From Amyelois transitella (Eukaryota; Arthropoda; Insecta; Lepidoptera; Pyralidae), in the NCBI RefSeq assembly GCF_032362555.1, contig NC_083506.1, positions 9,967,501 through 10,031,500 of the forward strand: a DNA stretch of 64,000 bases, in the 5' to 3' direction. The notes beneath the pieces were generated by a model. That model was not told the origin of the DNA. It worked only from the letters and a program-made list of their open reading frames with translations, and ran no database searches. Of this stretch, positions 58,628-64,000 are shown one piece after another. The position numbers were made by a program, and so were the translations under genes. Each line of letters opens with the position of its first letter. Positions within the stretch are counted from its first letter, which is position 1.

Positions 58628-61600
58628 ACCTCACCCATTAGAATAAATTATAGTTTTAAAGCTTGAAACATAAAAAAAAAATAATGACGTGACTTAGCTC
58701 TCGATATTGACGAAAGAATTCATACTTTAAAGCCGTAGAAACTTTAATTTTATATTGTAAGATAAATAAACTGAGACTATTACACTTAAATCAATTCGAA
58801 TAAAGACTCTTAGCCTTGCCCTCAGAGTGGAGAGCGGCCTTAAGTAGAGTGCTCACAGACAAGACAAGCCGATCAAGGCCGCAGCCAAACCAATATCCGC
58901 TAGTATAGGTGTGGAATTAAGTAGTTCTAACTTAGCTAGGTCTTGTTCATGGGTGTTTGGTATGGTACTTTGTGCAACGTACCATACATACCGTATCTTG
59001 CCTTTTATATACGTATGTATTTTTACTGTTTTAAGGACAATGCAACCCAAAAGGACACTATCTATATGGACAGTCGTCTGGATTAATCCCAACACAAACA
59101 ATGATTCCAGATTCAAAGCTAAAACGACGACAGAAGGTGTAAAAATGTTTACATTTTTTTTGAACAAGTGGTTTAAGGACACATTATTAAGTGTTTCGAG
59201 ACTAGTTTATCAAATCCACAGGCATAACCATATCGACAACGTACCAATGAATCTGCTCATATACTATATCCCTGACTTGATCCCATAAGGGGAAGACAGA
59301 GCCGGTGCTTACAAGAATTGAAGACTAGTTTAGCTAGATAAGTAATATAATTAAGATCCACAGATAGATTGCTACATCAACGCCCAAAAGAAACCCAAGT
59401 TCATATTTTTTTATCCTTATATCTTGATATTTTTTTATAATCTGCGTGGAAAGAGAAACAGCTGGCAGGGAGGGAGGATAATACATACATATAAAATCTC
59501 CTCTGTTTCACAGCACTTGACTTCAGAGAAATGTATGATGTAGAATTCACTTTATGTGAAAATAAAGTTTAAGCTGAAAACAAACCATTGGTTTTCATGT
59601 CAAAAATTACGAAACAACATGAGTTGCGATTGTCCTGGAAACGTTTTATGTGATCAACTAATGCCTAAACACGGCATTATACGTTTTCTGAGCAATAAAG
59701 AAACGGTTATAGTCGACCTAGAGATTTAATATATAGCATGTAGAGTCGAGTTCAGAGAAAGAAAGAGAGAGAAGATGAGACATATGCCTTGGCCCCGCTG
59801 GAGTGCTTCGAGACAATCCGATCAAGGCTGCAACCGAACTAATATCCGCTGGGAGGTATGCAATTAACTGCTAGCCATGTGTGGGCAGCAGATATTAATA
59901 AATGGGAATATTGTCACGTGTTACCATACATATATATATCACAGCTATTGACGTCTACGAGGTAGACAGAGCCAACAGCCTTAAAAAGACTGAATGGCCA
60001 CGTTCAGCTGCACACTAAAATAGTGACAGGTTGCTGACCATCGTCTAAAAGACAAATCTCAAAGACATAAATGTACCACGGCTTGTACGGATACGGGGTG
60101 GACAAAGCCAACAGTTCCGAAAAAACTCGTTAGGCATCTGAATGGATGTCTAAGTGACGAATTTGAGACTAAGATAGTAACAGTTTTATGAAGATAATTA
60201 AGAAAAGTCTTAAGTTAATATTTTAAAATATTTTTTTGTTATGTATAAGTCAAACGTGTTCATTATCTACTAAAACTACTTCTCCTAACTTATCAAGTAA
60301 TTCAGTGTCAAGATTCCGGAGAAATACATACATAATCCAATTTTCCAAGTAGTAAGTATATATAATTTCTGATAACTTCGTCAAGTAAACAACAGTAGTT
60401 AGTTAATTAAAGTTGTATTATATGGGTGTTAGCCTGATTTTCACTACGGCCTAATTGAATCATAAGTATCTTTAATAAGTTAAGTTATCGGGACGGTCGA
60501 CCTGTCGGGCTATTACAAGATCCAACACATTTAGAAAATTTATTTTAAAATTAAAAAAGCATTAGATTTTATCTGAAAATACAACATATGTAAGATGTGT
60601 CGGTCAATAATTGTCGTATGGTTTCCGACAGTTTATATTTGGATAAGTCTATGGAGTAGGTATTTCTCATTGATGTCGTAATATGCGACTAAGGAAAAGG
60701 CTAATAAACTTGGGATTCTTCTTGTAGGCGATGGGCTAGTAATCTGTCACTATTTGAATTTCGATTTCATCATTAAGCCATACAGCTCTGTGTTCCTCGC
60801 AAAGGATACAGTTAGTTTAGCTTACTAAGTTAGTTTACTTATTTAGATTTAGTAAAAAAAAACCCGCAAAAACCCGTGATAATGAGTAAGTCAAGGGAGA
60901 GACCTGCCCCATTATTTAGGACAACCGAAATAACATAGCCAAGTTATTTAGGTTCGTAGGCTGTCGGATTAAGGCCTAACACGCGTGATTGATCTTGCGT
61001 AAAGTGCTTGAAAAATCTGTAGGGCGTACCTTTTTGGTTTAATAAAAAAATCTCCAATCGATGTTTATTAAGGGTAGGATATAGAGAGAGAATTATTTAA
61101 ATAGAAACATATCCCTTAACATTTTCAGAATGTTAATTGTCATGAAAAGCGTGAGAACCACCTGAATGTCTTCTATCTAAATCACTACATAGTATAAAAC
61201 AAAGTCGCTCATTTTGTCTGTAGTCCCTTCGTATGCATAAAACTTTAAAACTACGCAACGGATTTTGATGCGGTTTTCACTAATAGAAAGAGTATTTTCT
61301 CCGACAGGTTTTTATATATAATTGAAATACATTGAAACTATATTAGCTGAGTTATAGCGATTTATGTCCAAGAAGTCAGAAAAAAAATCTAATTGAAGAT
61401 TACATTTGTGCGTGCGCCGCTTATACCGTTGGATACAAGTAAGAACAATGTATAGCAAAAACATTGGTCTTTATTAGTTCTACAAAAAAGTCCGCGATGA
61501 CATATATCCAGCTTTTTTATTTAAGTCACAAAAACTACTTTTCTGTATTAAAAAAACATTTAATTCGTTGGGTGATGTTTAACTGGTGATATAACCAATA

Positions 61601-64000
61601 ATACATATATCCTTATCAAAATAAGTAAGTTCATCATCACGAGCATTTAATTTAGATTATTTTTGCAGTTTACAGTGTGTTATTTAGACATATAGTTTAG
61701 GAGATATCACGATATTAGTATTGCGGCACGGTACGGGCCGGCCGCGGCGGCGGGGGCAGCGTCCCTATAAAAACGGTACATAAAAAATAAATAATATTAA
61801 AAAGTAGGTACTACGACTTTGATCTATACATATAAGACAAAAAAAATCTGTACATTACTTAAATATTTTTTCCAAAAACTGATAGGGGGGGGGGGGCGAT
61901 CAAAGAAGAGTCACAGAAACCAAAAAACATTTTAATATTTTAAACGCGGTTAAGGGAAAGAGAAGTTATTGTGAATTGAAAATTAGTATCCAATATGTGT
62001 TGGTGCGTTGACTGTATTTGTCGAAGTAGCGGGATACACGCAAACGAAGTTGCGCGGGTCAGCTAGTATATGTATAAAAGAGTGCACTGACTGACCGATT
62101 GACTGAACTATTGAAGCAAAACCCTAACCGCTTGACCTAGAGATTCAATATATAGTATGTAGGTTGTTTATTTGGGCTAAGGCATTAGTGACCCTTTTAA
62201 GAAGTGAACTCACTCCAGTTTCGGATCATATTTAGAACGGCAGTTTATAATAAAAATAACAAAATAATAACGAAAAAGACGCGTGGTAATGTATATTTTA
62301 TATGTACGTACAGTCGCCTGCAGATAAACTTAAATACCCTTTGGTTTTTTTTTGTATGAATAGGTTATGTTTCTCATATATCTCATACTGTACTTAATAA
62401 AATAAATTTTACAGCGCTGGGTAACATATAAACACACTATATGGCAGAGAATGCTTTTAGCATTAAGTTCACCTGCTGTAGCTTTAAGGCTCAATAAATA
62501 TCTTATGTTTTCATTTCCACAAAATCCATTAACAAAATACATATATGGATAAAACAATATATCGTTTTTCCTGAGCACGACAAAAATATCCCCGCGGGGT
62601 GTATTCTCGATTACCTGATAATGTTTGTGATGTATTATTATACGCACTGGCTTTTAGTCAAATATATACTACTTACTTGAAATATTGTTTAGCTATGTTT
62701 AGTAAATCTATTTTTAAGACTACTATAATCTTCATTTAAAGATATAAATTAAAATAATAATGAGTTGATAATTTCGATGATCGATAGTGTAGTAAGTACC
62801 AAGCGACAACACTAGTGGACAATACCAATTCATTTATTCTTCTTAAAATGCATTTTTCAGTGTGGTAAAACTTAAAAAAATATCCAATCCAATATTTACA
62901 AAAAAGAAATAATTTACTAGTATAACGAACAAAGACAGAATTTACAAGTGAATCCCATCGAGTGACTATAAAATGCGGTCGAATGCTGTTGTAGTGTAGT
63001 TTCCGATGACGTAACGTTTCAAATCACGGACTGTTCAGTGAAGTAATGGCGGGCGAAAGAAATCCGTAATAGAGTCACGTAGTTGTACCGCCATTGATTT
63101 ATAAAACTAACATTTCGCGTCAGTACGAGCCGTGCTCCGAGAGAACATTATTTATATTAGCAAGGCAGTATTTCTCGTTAATACTAAATGATTTAGGTCC
63201 ATTGATATCTGAATACAGATTACACAAAATCACGCCTCTTTCTGTTTTGTGGTTCATGGCACTGTATAGAGTAGGAGTTCTTTAGCACGGATGTTACAGA
63301 CATACATTTTGTTACGTCTTATTTGTCTTATATTCTACATAGAGGCATATGTCTTATATAAATAGTAAAATATATATGTAGAGTCACATGAAGGTTCTGC
63401 GTTTATGAAATTTTCATCCGAACCACGCATTACCGGGTAAGTCGCAGAAATGGCGTGTGAATTATAAAGGAGTAAGAAATGTGGTGGCGGATAACTAGAG
63501 CCGCGCAGGTGTGTTTTTACCTTTATTTTTAAGGCTTGACACATACATACTCCCATGCAAAATAAACATCGTGTTATGTCACATACTATTATTTGCCCTT
63601 CCTGCTGAACGTGGCTTATGAGTCGTTAGGAGATTGCTGACACTGCCTTCCTTGTGTTAAATGTGCTATATATTTTATGTGTACCAGCTACTTCTAAAAC
63701 TGTAAACTTGAAAAATTTAGAAATTTTCTGACTATTCGACCGAGTTGCACCGACCGTGGTCACAGGATGGCTAAAAAACGGTATGTTCGTGTTAATTCAG
63801 CTAAGTTTGCATACATTAATAACCATTCAGTCTATCTCTAAATCTCGGCTAATAAGCGAAACGTGACCTTCTACTTCTTTGGGAACAAAGACTTTAAATA
63901 TGTGAGTAATAATAACACTTTTAACTGTATTTGACAAAGGGATTCAAAATATGAGAGAAGTAAAAATAAGGTGGTAAGTTATCTAAAGATTTTTTATGAA
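58628..64000. repeat. Second copy of the large direct duplication, running off the window
   Basis: Matches 52205 to about 57580 with an offset of 6423, then 6419, then 6421 bases after the two indels. Same strand. No insertion or deletion beyond those noted was seen. Confidence 0.9.

Noticed and set aside
1-64000. CRISPR arrays, tRNA or rRNA genes, bacterial operons or antiphage systems
   Set aside because: No regular repeat-spacer array, no tRNA cloverleaf or rRNA segment noticed, and the intron-rich genes show animal nuclear DNA.

Overview
This is a eukaryotic nuclear window, almost certainly from a moth or butterfly. The DNA is AT-rich, and its genes are split by GT-AG introns and separated by long transposon-rich stretches. 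The repeats are of lepidopteran type: several copies of a short dispersed repeat (mostly shared 'GACTGTTGGCTCTGTCTACC' and 'CTAGCAACCTGTCACTATTTG' blocks) and RTE-like LINE copies ending in (ATGT)n.

Genes, left to right: an unidentified partial exon on the left edge (minus); TAX1BP3, a one-PDZ protein (467-992, minus, 3 exons); NDUFAF2, a complex I assembly factor (8295-9119, plus, 3 coding exons); ornithine aminotransferase (13539-19450, plus, 9 coding exons, no obvious mitochondrial presequence); dihydrodiol dehydrogenase DHDH (21157-27203, minus, probably 6 coding exons including an 18-nt first one); an intronless FASTK/RAP-domain mitochondrial RNA protein (28353-30254, plus); and a K-Cl cotransporter, kcc/kazachoc (35145-48090, minus, 18 recognised exons, 5' end not found). 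I placed exon boundaries by hand. Phases agree throughout, and the summed coding lengths divide by three in all of the recognised genes. Several genes are mitochondrial, but there is no operon or shared pathway here; this is ordinary housekeeping gene order.

Between the genes are mobile elements. About 1.5-7.7 kb holds a decayed PIF/Harbinger element with a Myb-like gene on plus and a HARBI1-like nuclease gene on minus. The nuclease gene is itself broken by an 818-bp inverted-repeat element flanked by a perfect 8-bp target duplication. At 10996-12509 is a pogo/CENPB-type remnant with 24-bp inverted ends and about a dozen dispersed ACGCCC-type motifs. Two RTE-like insertions (7961-8153 and 37841-39123) have perfect 12-bp target duplications; the larger one lies antisense in a kcc intron and keeps an open reverse transcriptase frame.

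From 48.1 kb to the right edge I see no recognisable gene. The main structure is a direct duplication: 52205 onward repeats at 58628 onward, offset about 6.42 kb, nearly identical over more than 5 kb and running off the window. Just before the second copy are two arrays of CTACGA hexamers spaced mainly 11 bp apart. No complete novel defence or biosynthetic system is visible. The most notable things are the large duplication, the two motif-array structures, the nested transposons, and the duplicated and candidate cassette exons of kcc.
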